Part shown: positions 35,678-49,800 of the stretch, in pieces
How the letters are laid out: the number at the start of each line of letters is the position of its first letter
Position numbering within the stretch: the first letter of the stretch is position 1
Notes under the pieces: model-generated
Seen by the model: only the letters and a program-made list of their open reading frames with translations
Told to the model about the DNA's origin: nothing
The model's database searches: none
Position numbers and translations under genes: made by a program
Origin: Lanius collurio
Lineage: Eukaryota > Chordata > Aves > Passeriformes > Laniidae
Length of the DNA stretch: 64,000 bases
Direction of reading: 5' to 3'
Assembly: GCA_020086605.1 (NCBI GenBank)
Contig: JACBWW010000028.1
Span: 8,649,690-8,713,689 of the forward strand

Positions 35678-38330
35678 AAAGTTGCATACTTTTGAGGACT
35701 AGTCATCTCAGCCCTATTACCAGTCCATTATGTCAGTGGAGGGCCAAACAGCACACAGATGTTGGCCTGGTCCTCTGCACAGGAGTAAATTTAATTTCAT
35801 TTCATGACTTGGAAGCCTCTCACAAAAAGCAGAAGGAGGGAGAGTACCTCCAGCATGAGAGATGTGAGCCTCCAGGAAGCTCGCACGCAGTATCCCACAA
35901 CCCCGCATATCACATGCGAGGTGGTCCGCCCTGAGCATGTTATCCCCAAAGCACAAGGTCACTTGATGGGCAAGGCTCCCTAGCCAAGAGCAGCCCTGCA
36001 CAAAGCAGTCCCCACGGTGCAGACACCAGGAAAGAGGAATATTTGAGGATCAGGAATGGTGAGAGGAGAGGGGCTGTTGGGGGTGGGGAAGATCGGTGAG
36101 TCAATCACAGTCATTTGCAGCTAATTGTCAGAGGGAATTATCAGCCCATGCACCACGTGTGCTAGTCGGGTCAGTCAATGCACTTACGGGATGTACACAG
36201 ACATGATGACTAGACAGGGAAAAATATGAGCTAAACAGGAGGAAACCTAGTGCAACCGGAATCTGTTTCCTTTAAGGCTGTCTCAGTCCTTAGGGCAGCC
36301 TGGGCTGTAGAGCGACACAGCACCTGCTCTTTCTGATCCCCACCTTACCACCCTACATCGCTTGCGCAAACAGCAGAACAACATTTGGTCACAAACACCT
36401 AAGACACAAACACACAACAGTACAACAGTGCTTGTATGTGATTCTCTACACAGCTTTCTAAGAGGGCAACAATGCTGTAGAGACTAAATACCAGCACATA
36501 GCAGCTTCTAAAAGCAGCTTGAAAGTGTTGATACTCGAAGGAGAATGTGCAACAGGGACACAGATTCCACTGTTAGATTATCCTCTATGTCAGTAGCCCC
36601 GATGCTGCTATCATAGAATTATTGCACTTTGCAAGTGAACAAGGTAGGTGCTGCTAAGATACCCCTTGGAATTTAGTTTTCAGTGTAGTTCATGACAGTA
36701 TTTCATTCTCCTGCACTTAAAAATACATTTTGTTGCATAAATACATTTTTGAAAATAAAACAGGCAGTTTGTGACACCCAGATACCACAGATTTGAGTTC
36801 CAACTGCATGAAGACATGTAACATTGTGCAAAACCACAATATCATAAATACATGCATGGATGACTAATGCAACAGAGCTTACACCATCCAAGTGTCCACA
36901 GCTCTGCCCATCTACATGTGCAATCACAAAAACAGATCCAAATGCATGTATTGTGCACAGCTGCATCCAGATCAGTCCAGTGACATCCATGTATAATCCC
37001 CATGTTTTGACTCTTATTGTGGTGTCCTGAGAAGGCCGCATGGGAAAGTCAGCACTAATACTGGTGCAGACTCCTTTGCACTGTGCAGGCCTGTGCTTTG
37101 GCACTTGGCCTCTTATCTTAAGTTCAAGGCCAAATTTTGCTCTTGGTAACACTGTGCAAATATCCCTAAAGCCAGTAGATAATTCTGAAAGCATCCAATA
37201 CATCTGCAAATGACTCATAAGGGTCTCAATGTGCATTATCCTTTTCATGGGTTTCCAATGGGATGCAGTAGCTGAGCCAGTCTAATGATGCTGGTAGGCA
37301 AACACCATCCTCTGTCTCCCCAGCTGGGTCTGCATCTTGATTTTTTAGTAGATTCAACTCAGTATGTTGTCAGAAAATTATCTGACTTCCCCCTTTTTTT
37401 CACTGTGATTTTTTCAGGGACATTGAGTTGAAATCACTCACTGATGAGGTCTAACATCAAATCAAAGAAAGGTGAGTGGCAGGAAAAAAAGGAATTAAAA
37501 AGAAAGGAGAAAAGCAAGCTCCATTTTGGAGCCATCTTAAGGAAACTGCAGGCTCACTAAGGGGCAAAAGCTCAGCTTTTGCATCAGAGTATGATGTAGC
37601 CAGGAGTGCAACCATCCACCTGCAGTCCCTCACTGTAGCCACTGCACTGAATCACCATCATATAGCCTGTTCTGGACAAGAGCAGGACAGTGTTTTGCCC
37701 ACTGCCCTTGATTTCATGTTAAGTGGTGCTCTGTATCAAGAGCCAAGGTTGGAGAGCACAGTTCTTCATTTAGGCAGAGGCACAGGCTGGTAAGGCTTGG
37801 CAGCACTAGCCCTTGGCCACACTGCTGTGTCTCAGCACCAGGAAAGCTGCCCACCATCATTGTGAGCTTGCAACTTGCTGCCAAAGCAGGTGCAATACCC
37901 TCAGTCGGAATTGCAAGTAACTGAGTTGTCCTCTCTCAGCTAAGATACAGAGATTGGGACACCTTCTCTCCTACCAGTATGAGACAAAACCATGAGAGCA
38001 GTTTAAATCCAAAGTTTCCCTTCCAGAGAGTTAACAACCATTCAGGGCCTTAATACAAATGGTAATTAGATAAACTGTGGTCACTTAATTCCTTTAACTA
38101 TCCACAAATAACAACTGAATAATAGGTTGCATTAAATGTCCTTCTAAACTAGTAAGATTATTTTTGTTCTATGATACTACTTGGGTGTCATATTCTGTCC
38201 ATATATGTTTAACTTCTTTAACACGTAGTCTGTGTGGGGCTGCCCCACCAGAACTTGCCAGGCAATCTGCCATCAGCACTGCTGGAGTGACTACAGATAT
38301 CATACAGATACAGAACAAAACTATTCCTAT
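35678..38330. other. Intergenic, no gene recognised
   Basis: The largest ORF is 36703-37248 on - (181 residues). It has no recognisable motif, and about one ORF of this length is expected by chance in 64 kb of both strands. No repeat family was recognised. Confidence 0.45.
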
Positions 38331-39930
38331 AATCATAGAATGAGGTATGCGTAAGGCTGGAAGGGATGACAGTGTGTCACCTGACTCAAGCTCCCTGTTC
38401 AAGCAGGGTCATCCTAAAGCACATGGCACAGGACTGTGTCCAGATGGTTCTTGAATATCTCCAATGAGGGAGACTCCACAACCTCTTTGGGCAGCCTGTT
38501 CCTGTGTGTGGTCAGAGAGATGCCGCAGTCCCTTAATATTCTTTGTTGCCTTCTGCTGGACCTGCTCCAGAGTTCCATGTCTCTTTTTTATCGAGGAGCC
38601 CAGAACTGGACACAGCACTGCAGGTGAGGCCTCACCGGGGCTGAGCAGAGGGGCAGGATCACCTCCCTCGCCCTGCTGGTGATGCTCCTCTTAATGCAGC
38701 CCAGGATGTCACTGGCCTTCTTGGCCACCAGGGCACACTGCTGGCTCATGGAGAGCTTGTTGTCCACCAGCACCCCCAGCTCCTTCACAGAGCTGCTTTC
38801 CAGCAGGTCAGCCCCAGCCTGTGCTGCTGCCTGGGGTTGTTCCTCCCCAGGTGCAGGACCCTGCATTTGCCTTTGCTGAGTTTCAGAAGGTTCCTCTGCC
38901 CATCTCTCCAGCCTCTCAAGGTCCTTCTGAAGGGCTGCACGGTACCCTGGGGTATGGGCCACTCCTCCCAGCTTTGTGTTGTCAGTGACATTGCTGAGGA
39001 GGCCTCTGCCCCTTCATCCAAGTCATTGATGGGTAAGTTAAACCAGACCAGGCACAGCGCTGAACCCTGGGAGACATCACTAGGAACAGGCCCCCAAGTA
39101 GACCCCGTGCCCCTGATTACGGCCTCTGGGATCTGCTGTTCAGCCAGTTCTCAATCCACCTGTCCACTCACCCAATCAACTTTTCCTGAGTTTGCCTATG
39201 AGAGACAGTGTTGAAAGCCTCACTGAAGTTGAGGTAGACAAAATCCTCTGCTCTCCCCTCATCTATCGATATAGTTGTTTGATTGTAAAAGGCAAATCAG
39301 GTTGGTCAAGAATTATTTACCTTTAGTGAATCCATGCTGACTATTCTGATCATCTTCTGTGGATAGAGATGGCATCCAGAATGAGGCACTCCCTCACCTG
39401 TCCGGGATTGGGGTGTGGCTAACCAGCCAGTAATTCCCTGTGCTCTCCTTCTTTCCTTTTGAACACTGGAGTAACATTTGCTTTCTTCAGTCCTCGGGCA
39501 CCTCTCTGTGACCTTTTAAAGGTGATCATGAGCAGCCTCAGCTATGGTGTCCAACAAGTCTCTTAGCACTTGTGGATGCATCCCATCAGGGTCCAGGGAC
39601 TTGTGGATGTCTAGGTGTTCTCCAACTCAATCCTCCTTGACCAAGGGGAAGTCTCCCTTCCAACACTCCTTTACCCTGGTCTCCTGGGTCAGAGGTCCCT
39701 GAGGGCTGGTCTTGCCAGTGAAGACCAACGCAAAGGTGGCATTTGGTAACTCTGCCTTCTCTACATCCTCTGTTACCAGGGTCTCCCCTTCACTTAGTAA
39801 CAGGTCCATATTATCCTTCCTTTTCCTTTTGTTATTGATGTATTTGCAGACACCCTTCTTCTTGTCCTTGACATCCTTGGCCAGATTTAATTCCAGTTGG
39901 TCCTTGGCCTTCCTTGTGATAATATTGTGC
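38331..39930 (-). mobile_element. CR1 LINE, about 1.6 kb, 5'-truncated, 3' end at left
   Basis: The - strand sense 3' end is marked by the + strand AATCATAGAATGAGG and the GGCTGGAAGGGATGACA block, followed by CCACAACCTCTTTGGGCAGC. Reading leftward on the - strand, ORF2 remnants appear in order. Reverse-transcriptase N-terminal sequence lies near 39809-39627 (EDVEKAELPNATFALVFTGK). The C-terminal ORF2 part lies at 38962-38588 (SVKELGVLVDNKLSMSQQCA, then PVRPHLQCCVQFWAP). Frameshifts and stops make it inactive. It is the longest CR1 copy in the window and carries most of the RT region but no endonuclease domain. Confidence 0.95.
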
Positions 39931-42822
39931 TATCACAATAAGCACACATTATAAGTGCTTATTCCCTTACCAGACAAGCAAAAGTTGCTGATGTGCCCTG
40001 CTAAGTCAAGGGTATCAGAGGTGTTGCCTCACTGGTGTTGGACATCAGCACAAACCATCCTATTACTGTGGTAATCAACAACTTAGGTAGCACGAAGAAT
40101 TAAAAAGTCATGGGAAATGCTTTTTTTGACCTCCCAGGTCAAAACCCAAGAGTGCCAGTCTTCTTTCTTCTTAGGTCTCTGTTGGGGCTGAATTACAGCA
40201 CTTATGCAAAATAACACTTCAAAGAGCTGCTTGCAGCACAGCACATGCACAGCCAGTGACCGGCCTCCTCAGAGCAAAGGGGTGGGTTGGGCTGGGCAGG
40301 GGAGGAGAGGTGGGAAACAGAGATCTGCTGCCCCACAGAGGCCAGCTGATACTCATCCCCATACTACAGAACAGGAAAGGAAATGTAGGGAAGTATATGT
40401 CAGATACAGCAATGGCTGTCACCGGGAAGTGTTGGGATGAGTGCCAGTGGGGCAGAAAGAGAAACCAGACTTCCCTAGAAGTTGGCTCCATGGTTGAGCT
40501 CTCACCTGGCACCTTGAGAGAGGTCCTTGGCATGGAATGCTTGCACACCAGCACATACCAAGCACCACTGCGTGAGTCCTCAGTGGAAAACAGAAAAAAA
40601 AACCCAGCAGCACTGACCTTACAAAACTATTTTTAACAGTATCCCATTAAAAGCACTGCTGTGAAAAGGCAAGGCAGTGCAAACAGCAATCAGATGTCTG
40701 GCCTCATCTGGAAACTGGGCAGCTGTCTTTCTGACTTCACCTGAAATCTCTCTGTGCTTCTACTAGCTCCTTCACCTACAAGTCAGATATGCCATGGCAC
40801 TGAAAGTCATGGACACAGCCTGCAGTCACTTCAGTAGAATCATAATTTGGCCTCAAGCCCCAAAACCAAGTTACAAAAGGAGGGCTCTGCAATATGAACA
40901 ACTGCTTGCACCCACCAACCCACTGCCTACCCTGAGAGACAGCAGATGGTAAATGGAAGACTGTAGAACTGGTGGTTATATTACTATGGCGTGTCAGACA
41001 CAGGAAACACAGACCTTGTACCAGCCCTGCTACATGTGGAAAAAAAAAGACATCAGAGCCAGGTTGTGTCACCTGCAAAAAGCTTCCTGGGAGGACAGAT
41101 ATTTATTATAGTGGAAATCTCTGCCTTTAGACTTTTCACTGGCACATCTGTTACCTATTTCATCCCCAAAACAGACCTTCAGTAAGGCTTAAGTGAAGTG
41201 CAGAAACTCTGCCAGCTCCCTCACACACAGACATTTCATCCTAGGAACACAGGAAAAAAGATTATAGGGTGCCAGGTGGCTTACTTCTATTTCTATTTGC
41301 TACCTTTCTTTCACTTCTTCTTTGGAATTAATGATGATTAAAGTCATTGCACAGTTGCAGATCTAGAGAATACGAAGGATATGCAGGAATGTGAAGAAAT
41401 ACAGACAAACAGGCATAAAGAAGCACAACAATTAAAAACTGCAAAATGAGAAAGCCTCTCAGTAACAGTTTGGTCCAACACCCAGGGGAAGTCAGCCAAG
41501 GTTGTCTCTTTCACTGACTTCAGTAGGCACTCGATTATCCCAGCAGACTTCTCTAAAGCCTCACCACAGCCCTAGTACATCCCTGTGCAACTTAACTTGA
41601 AAAGTACTGTTCCTAATTTTAAGTGTCAAGAATTGTAATTGTTTACTGAAATAGTGAATTTGTTAGTGGTTTTCCCATACTTGTAGTAGAACAATTACAT
41701 GGCAAAGTAGAACAGCAGAACTTGTTATTTCAAGGCTTTAAGGCCAAAATTCTGCCTTCAGATTCACATTCACATTTTCCATTGTCTGCAATGGAAGCAG
41801 ATGATGTGTAGCTAAGTTACATTTCTACTCCAGCAATTAAAACTATCCAGTTTTTAAACTTTCTGTAGAAATGATTTTAAAATTTCTGTAGAAATGTTGT
41901 TACACTCTGTTGTTTGGTGGATTTCAAATGATGACCTAAGACACAGCTGATGCAATTTTTCTGTGCAGCTTGGGATAAGATAGCAGATTTTTCTGCACTT
42001 TTGGTTTTCCCAGGATACTGAAAGAGTGCTCTATGTCAATAGATTTTACATTACATACACACAATGACAAAATACTAACAATCTATGCTTAAAGAGGTAA
42101 AAATATGTGTGTGACAATGGTTTTGCCATTTTACTTTTGCATACTGTTGAGAACAATATTTCTTAGCCCTAACACCAGCAACATTTTGATCCCAGAAAAT
42201 CAACAAACCCAAAAGTTAAAAATAGTGTTTAGCTGACCTCAGGATCTTTGTAGCATAAATGAGCCTCAGGAAACATAATAAAAAATGCTGTAAATGGTTT
42301 TGTGAACTTACATTGATGTATTTCTTATTTCTTGGTCTTGCTGATCAAGAGTAAGCTAGCAGGTAAAAAGCAGCAGTCAATGTTAAGTTTGTCTCCTCCA
42401 CTGTGGGAGGTCATGTTAAAATACTAAGTTGAAAAAATGCTTTAGAACAGAATTGCTACGTGAGCCTCCCTGGGGATTTACACTCATTAATGTGTGCATG
42501 TTAAAAATGGTATTTTCAGTCTGTCTTGTGTTGCCTGAGAACCATTTTTATCCTTTCAAAATCTGCATTCATATTATAATCCATAAGTACCTTTCATTTC
42601 TGCATTAACACTATAAATACTGTTAGCAATACTAAACTATTTCTGTTGACTTATTTGTAAAAAGAAAAATATATTATATGTTTATATATTCTTATAAAGT
42701 GAATTAACACTGGAGAGAGGGCTATGAGGGGTAATAGTGTACAATCACAGTTGATGTGTATTATTAAGCACAAATTCAATGCTTGAAACAAAAAGGAAAA
42801 GAAATAAGTGTTTGGTGTTCTC
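39931..42822 (-). other. KIAA1958: KIAA1958 3'UTR and downstream flank
   Basis: Immediately downstream of the KIAA1958 stop there is no other gene. The nearest canonical AATAAA in - sense that I found is at 41107-41102, about 1.7 kb from the stop, so a long 3'UTR is likely; the true end needs transcript data. ORFs at 40204-40636 on both strands overlap and look like noise. Short imperfect tandem repeats such as TTTCTGTAGAAATG near 41860-41897 are present. Confidence 0.4.
41102..41107 (-). terminator. KIAA1958: Candidate poly(A) signal for KIAA1958
   Basis: TTTATT on +, AATAAA on -. It is the first canonical hexamer I found downstream of the stop at 42823. Non-canonical signals closer to the stop are possible. 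Confidence 0.3.
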
Positions 42823-43868
42823 TCAGGCTGTGTCAGATGAAGAGTCATAGGATGCTGACACTATGAAATTGCCAGTATTGGAGTGGCTTGCCATGGACTG
42901 GGCAGCCTGCTGGCTCAAGTTATTGCAGATCAGCACCAGCTGGTTGCTCTGCGCTTCTGAGAGGGTGCTGCAACTCTGGTAGACGCTGAAGTTGGTCTTG
43001 CGGCCAGGGATGTTGCCTTTCTCACACATTGTCTTTACCATCTTGGCAAGCTTGTTTTTTCCCAGGGCTTGGCAATTGTACCAGTGAAGTGCAGCCAAGT
43101 TGACAACGGGTTTGATGGACAGGTAGAAAGGCGCATCCTCGTAGCGCATGGCCGGAGGGCGCCGCTGGGCGTACTCCTTGTAGTCCTGCACAGGGCAGGT
43201 CTGCGGGGAGTGCTGGGTGGCGTACACCCGCGAGTCTGTCCCACCTCTCTTGCTCTTGGTACTCACGTCCCCGTTGTCTGGCCCCATCCACTCCAGGTAC
43301 TCCAACCCAGTCTCTGTCACCCGCAGACGGATGTCACCCCACTTGAGGGTGGACCCATGGAAACCTGTGCAGTGTCCAAACGCCTTAGTGTTGTTGAGCC
43401 ACACAAGGTTCAGCAGCCCTTCAGGATTGTACCGGCTCAGTAAACCTCTTTTGCGCAGGATAAGCTCATCAGCAAAGGTGAGCTTCATGGATTTGTGTGG
43501 CTTGTTTCCTTTCCCTTTACATCTCAGCTCTATCTGCTTTTGCTTTAGAGCTTCCTGGGACCTTTTGAACTCCTTATCCCTCGTAATACTGTATCCATAC
43601 CTGTGCTCTTTGAGATAACGCTCCAGTCCACACTGATAGTTGGCCAGACTGTTTGGCTCATATTCAGACCCATCTTTTTGTCTGGCATCCACAAAGAAGG
43701 ATGCAAGATAGGCATCAAGCTCTTTGCAGGGGATGACATAGATCTCACGGGTCTCAGAGGGGTACTTGGAAATGAGGAATTCTCGGAAATTGCGGAGAGC
43801 TGTCTGTGTGCTCCGAATAGTCTTCTCATTCTGCTCCCTGCTGAGCTCTGCTGCTCTCTCATCCTGGT
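42823..43868 (-). CDS. KIAA1958: KIAA1958 terminal coding exon (DUF3504 recombinase-like domain)
   Basis: One 1046-base exon, opened by a pyrimidine-rich acceptor ending at 43869, encodes residues 386-733: [20 protein letters not shown] through the domain to the Ser/Asp-rich end [11 protein letters not shown]. The stop is at 42823-42825. The whole domesticated recombinase domain lies in one exon, as expected if a Crypton was captured as a 3' exon. Confidence 0.96.
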
Positions 43869-46800
43869 CTGGAAGAGGAAGAATGGGACAGAAAAAAAGT
43901 AGAAGCAGTGAGTTTATGTGATACTTTTTCTAAACTGAATTTCCTCAAAAAGGAAAGAACTTAAAATCAATATCACAAAGGGCTCTGGGAAACATCTTTC
44001 GATACCTCTCACATGACTGAAAAGCCAACTTCAGTTTCACAAACGATACACTGTATGACACAAAACTAAGTGAGCTTCTCATGACACTGAGGCACAGTTT
44101 TGTGCATGGAGATTTGTGAAAATCATTGAGATTAGAGGCAATCTGGTTTTTGCAACAAAGGCAAGGTGAAGGATTTTCTGTGGATCACAATGCTGTGTGC
44201 AGGGCCCAGACACAGGAATAAGCCCGCTCAGAATTATTTCACTTATGAAACCACAGCTTGTACTGGTTACATTTTTTTCCTACAAAAAAAAAAAAAAAGA
44301 GCTAAAGCATCATATTTATGACAGTAATACTTATCTTTAACCAGGCACATATATAAAGAGCAAAATAAATATAGTCAGAATGTACAGTACAAAATAAGGC
44401 AGCACACTCTAAGGAGTTAGCAGGTAAAATTGCTGCAGAACAATGTGCAATTTACAAATGTACAAGAATAAAGAAAATATAGTTAATACGTTCACATCGG
44501 AAAACATGTAAAAAAGCATGATTATATAATCTATGTCATCAAACTGTACCTTGACAGTACAATTATGACCGTGTCTTTTCATTTTTCAGAAAAATCAAAT
44601 TCTGAAAACAATTTCATATTGCTTTAAAGGCTTTCCTCATAGATCCTTACAATCAATGCCACATCAAAACACAGTATTCAGAGGCTACCACTATGATAGC
44701 TGTTACTGACAGCTGATTTTCTGGCTGATCATAAGAGAAGCATGAAAAGGAAAAGCTTTGTAAGTGGTGTGTGTTTTTAAGGACTGTTTTCTTGGCATAT
44801 GCATACTATCTGTTTGCACAAGAATACATCTTGAAGCATATACGTGGAACTATCATTCTGAATATGAAAAATCTTAATGGTTTCAGAAAATTAACAGCAA
44901 ATGCAAAGAAGGAAAATTCAATTATTTCACTGTTTTCTGGAACTGCACATGGAGCAATTTTTGTCTCTTAATAATATAATAATAAGAAGAGGGGAAAAAA
45001 ACCCTGAAGTTCTTTTTTATTTGGTCCCATTGCGAAACCCACACATTTTGGCTTCCTTTTAGCAGCGCCATAGCAAGACTCAACAGGTGTTTCCCACCCA
45101 ACATACACACAAGAAGTGGTATGAGACCAGGTGAAGTTCCCATTGCCTCTCTGCCACTCAGGCCAAGCTTATGTGAGGCTGAGGAGCACAGCCATGGCTT
45201 TGCACCAGTGTTCAGACACTTGCTCCTCTCTTCCCTGCAAGCCTATTAGTAGGGGAGAAGGCAGCAGGGAAAGGGAAGTAGGCTCTCCTTCCCTCCCCCA
45301 CCTGCAGTTTTCCATGTGATGCAGAAACACTGGTGCAGAGCTGGGCAGCTTCTCCTCCCACCAATCTACAGGGTGACTCTCAAGGAAGTTCATCTCATCA
45401 CTTCCATACATATCTGCCCCAGGATATCCCAGCAGGACAGAAACAGGACTGAGTTTATAACCCTCAGGACCAGTTCCTGTGTCTTCAGAGTGAGGCCTCC
45501 TGCATCCACATCACTCACCCATTGAGAAGGATCTCTTAAATCCTCTGCAAGGCACAGAGAAGTGGCCATCTGCAATTGAGGCCTTTGGGGGCTTCTGTAG
45601 GCAGGAAAAAATGCTGCTACAAAGCCCTGAGGTTTGCTTGCAGTGTGCTGAAGGGGAAAAAGAAAGGTCACCTTCCTGACTCAGAAACTCATTTTAATAC
45701 TGATGTCAGTATCAAAGCACTCCTAGCAGTCTGCAGTGAAGCCTCATGCTTCAGGCAATGTACATAATATATCCTTTTAGTACGGCTAGATGCAGGCTGG
45801 AAACAAAGAGACAGGCCTATTTAAAGCTCCAAAACAAACATTTACTCTGGTATTTTGTTCACTGCACCCACCACACTTATTATAGAACTGTGTAAGTAAT
45901 CAGTGCTTTGACTGACAGCCCACATCCTAAGTTCCATTTCAATATAAACAGCACACATAATGGCTCAGTTTTATAAATGTCATCAATCACTTCTTCTTAG
46001 AGGGTAGCCTGTCACAACACAGCAGTGACACCCAGTCAGTCATTTACACAGCATCTTATCTTAATCTGCAAAGGAAATTACCCTATCTGCAGCTAACAGC
46101 TATAAAACCCATACTGAATTAAAGATCCTCCCAACTTTCATGAGCAAAACAGTACCCCAGAAACACTGCATTCCTGCAGTGGTGTGTTGTGTGTTACTTC
46201 ACAAGGCACGTGGGAAATGTTAAAAAATAATGGGTCAGGTTTTCATGCAGCCGCATCAGGAGAGCTACCTTCACTTTGGCTGTGAATCCAGGCTGAAATA
46301 GTAATAGTGGATTATCCTCTTCCTATGAGACCACTCAAATGTTGGCAATGTATCATGCAGCACGGCACAAATGTGGGGTGCTTCCCATGTAACAGTTCCC
46401 AGATGTTTGGTTCGTCTCATTTCGCTGCATCTTGCTGAATAGAGACCAAAGCTCTTTTGATTGCTCTGTGGAGCTGGTGGAAACTACTGGAAACACTAGT
46501 GGGGATCTACATTAGTTCCTTGACTACTGCAAACATAAACCTGTTTGTTCTTGGACCTCCACTGCTACTAGCATCATCAACTCTGCAGTGTGCATGGGTT
46601 CCAAAACTGGGTAAAAGCACAGAAAGAAAAGCCACAAAATGCTTCTCAATACAAGAGAACACCTCTGTATCAGAACATCTCCAAGCTGCAAATTGATGTG
46701 GGATAGGAGAACGGAGAGGGGTTACATATGTTTTCACCTTTCTTACAGTCTTCTGTATATCTCTGTTGTTAGGCTTTAGGAATACAAATACTCTTGTTTT

Positions 46801-49800
46801 ATGGTCTAATTTCTCTCAGATGGTTCCTCAGAACCAATCAACCAGAAATTATTGTCATCATTGACTTATGAAGCCAAGCTATCCTTAGTGTCTTTTCCTT
46901 GTCATAAAGAAGTCTTTACAACTAGTAGTGCTGTTACCCCTGTTTTACAGACTACAACCAGAAGCATGAAAAAATGAATTTATTTGGAGGTGCATTTCTT
47001 GAGGTCCTGTCCCCTCAGCTGCATCAGTGCACAAAGGACCTGGTTATAGTTCTTGTGTTTCTTATCATATCTCACATCTTTCATTTCCAAGAAAACCAGA
47101 GTGTGGCAGAAAAAGACAGCAAACCCCACCTTACTGGGGGGTCCAAGGTAAACTCCCAACCATGAGTTTGAAAAAGTGACAAGTATTTAAGATGTTCTCA
47201 TTCAAATGTAGTGAAAGAGATAAAGTGACCAGGCAGAGATTAAACAGACAATCTAGTGGGAGCGGAATGTCCCAGGCTAGCCCACAACCATCAGATGATC
47301 TCTCCCACAGAGCAACAGCTGTTTTCTGATCTTTTCATAATCTGATCTTAATGCAGCCAAGACTTAATATTATCAGCACAGTTATCAAACTCAGGCTTGT
47401 TTTAATTTCAGCTCACACACATACACACACTTGGACTCCCTGAAAAGGACAGAACCTCTGTAATTACATATGGCAGGAGGAAAAGGCACTTGCTTTCATG
47501 ATAGACAGATACAGATTGTTAATGTTCAGAGAGCATTTGTGACATCAGTGGGAGACACAAACCTGAGTAATTATTGCAAACAGTCTTAAACTCTGCATAT
47601 GGTAAGCTGTGAGATCTCACAGACGTACATTAAAAGTAAGGTGGGTTTTCTTGGTTGTAATCACATCACCAGCCAGTCTTCTCTGCCAAATTTGTGTCTT
47701 GACTAAGAAAACGCCTTTGCAGTAGGCTTGCTTCCACTGATATGATTTCATTCAAGTGAAAAAACATAGTTAACCGCACATGAAGCACCACATATTTCTG
47801 TGCTGGAGCTAAACCTCTCTCCACTCCCCAGCACCTTACAGGTTGGTTGTTGCCCCTGTTTTGCAATCACTGAAAAGCACTGATATCCAACCTTTGGGCC
47901 GTGGCAACATGCAGCCCACTAAAACAGTTCAAGTAAACTGCAGACTGCTCCTACCTTTTTCTCCAGTCCCCTCTCATTTCAAGAAGGTATCCATACACAA
48001 ACAACACCCTAAAAATCTACAGTCTCAGTGAGCAGAGGTCACTCTGTTGTGCAAAGGAGTTATGGTCAAGTCACAACGGGGAACAGCTGCATGTGCCTCT
48101 GACAAATGTGCCCTCCTGGAAGCCGTACTACTGCTATCCTGTCAGAACCAGCTGAATACCACTGTTGTACCACAGCATCCCGGAATATTTCTGCATGCAA
48201 AACTTAGAAAGCTAACAGCTGGTTTTCACCATATCAGAAGAATAGCCCAGCATTCTCACGTCTTGCTGCCAAAAATGAGGGTGAAGGTAAGCGTAGAAGG
48301 TGTCCACAGCAGAAGTGCCTCTAAACATTTGCAGAAACATCCTGAGAATAAGTAGAAGGTGCATCCGTATTTTTTCTTTAATTTCTGCCCTACCCCTCTG
48401 ATGTTGTCACTAAATTCAGTTTAACAGTTAAAGCTGCCTGTTCCCACTATATTAAATTAAACTCTATTTTAACATTTAATATCTTAAACTCCACTTTAAC
48501 ATTCTCAGAAAAGGCTTTCATTAGCATGTAAAACCTGTAGTATGAAAGAAATTAATTAATTAATATCAACTTATGAATGACACTATGTTTTTGGCAAAAA
48601 AAATTATACATCTATTCAGTTTACCTCCTCCAACAAAATTATCAGCAAAATGTTTTATGATTTTAAAATTAAAAAGCTTTAGATTATGTCAAAGAAAAAA
48701 AGGACATAGACTGCAAATGAGTATGGGAATATTTATTCATTGGCATCTCCATGAAGTAACGTCATTAAAATGAACTTTAGTCACCTGAACAATTTTTGCA
48801 AGGTATAGAATGGTCTGAAAATGAATGCTCACACAGACACTAGTGCTGATTGCCAGTTTGTGTTCTCTTTCACTACTTTGAACAGCTTGAACAGATTTGA
48901 GATGCAGTTTGGCTGCTGGCAAAGCCAACAATAAAATACACATAGATATTAATGGGACTTCTGCACAATCCTCAGGTGTCAGAAAATCTGTAGCCATGAT
49001 AAGGGATTAAGAAGTTACGTTCTCCTATGACTGACTGGGTCACCCTCTTTATGCAGAGGGTACTGGCAATTGCTAATGAACAGTGCAAAACAGCAGCACC
49101 CTGGGAACATCAATTTTTATAAAGCCATTTTCCTTCTCCACCTGACGTACATAACATCTGAGCCATTCCAGCACTAAGGTTCTAAAAATGAATTTTCTAA
49201 ATAAGAAATGTTCCCATTGGCTCACTTCATCTAGTTGTCAGGTTTTGTTTTCGTCATGGTAGCAGAAAACAGAAGTGCTGCATTCCAGTTTTGCCTTTCA
49301 TTTCCCTTCTTCCACTGAACAATTAGCAATGGCATTTCTGGGGTATGAGTCCATACAGTTACCTACCTCCTTTTGAAGCTGTTCTGAGATGCACTGGCAT
49401 GAACTGCTGCAATGCAAAATGGGATGTATTTCCTCTGTACCGCCACAGTAGGATATTTACCCAGACTCCACCTCCATTTGACAGGAAGAAATACACCAAT
49501 TCCAGCTCTCCCAGGCTTACCCAACGCTGCAACACTGCACAGCAGGATGCTACAGCTCAGACACAGCATGGAGAACAGCAGATACAGAAACAGAAAATAT
49601 TTTGCAAGAGTACTAAGAAATCCATGTATCTGGGTGATATACAGGCAATGTATACTCAGCTGGCAGCTGGAGTGGAATCTGCTGTTTAATCTGGCCCATT
49701 CCAAGTCAGTCACCTGGACTGCAACCAAGCCTGCAACCATCGCCAGGTAAACCAGCCATGCTAAATCCCACTCTTATTTCCATAACTATTATCTTTATAG

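Noticed and set aside
36605..36650. TATCATAGAATTATTGCACTTTGC, resembling a CR1 3' terminus
   Set aside because: Only about ten bases match and no CR1 body follows.
36703..37248. 181-residue - strand ORF
   Set aside because: No recognisable domain or splice context, and about one ORF of this length is expected by chance in the window.
49345..49750. Three overlapping ORFs of 112-125 residues
   Set aside because: They overlap in different frames and strands inside the KIAA1958 intron, and none shows a domain or splice signals.
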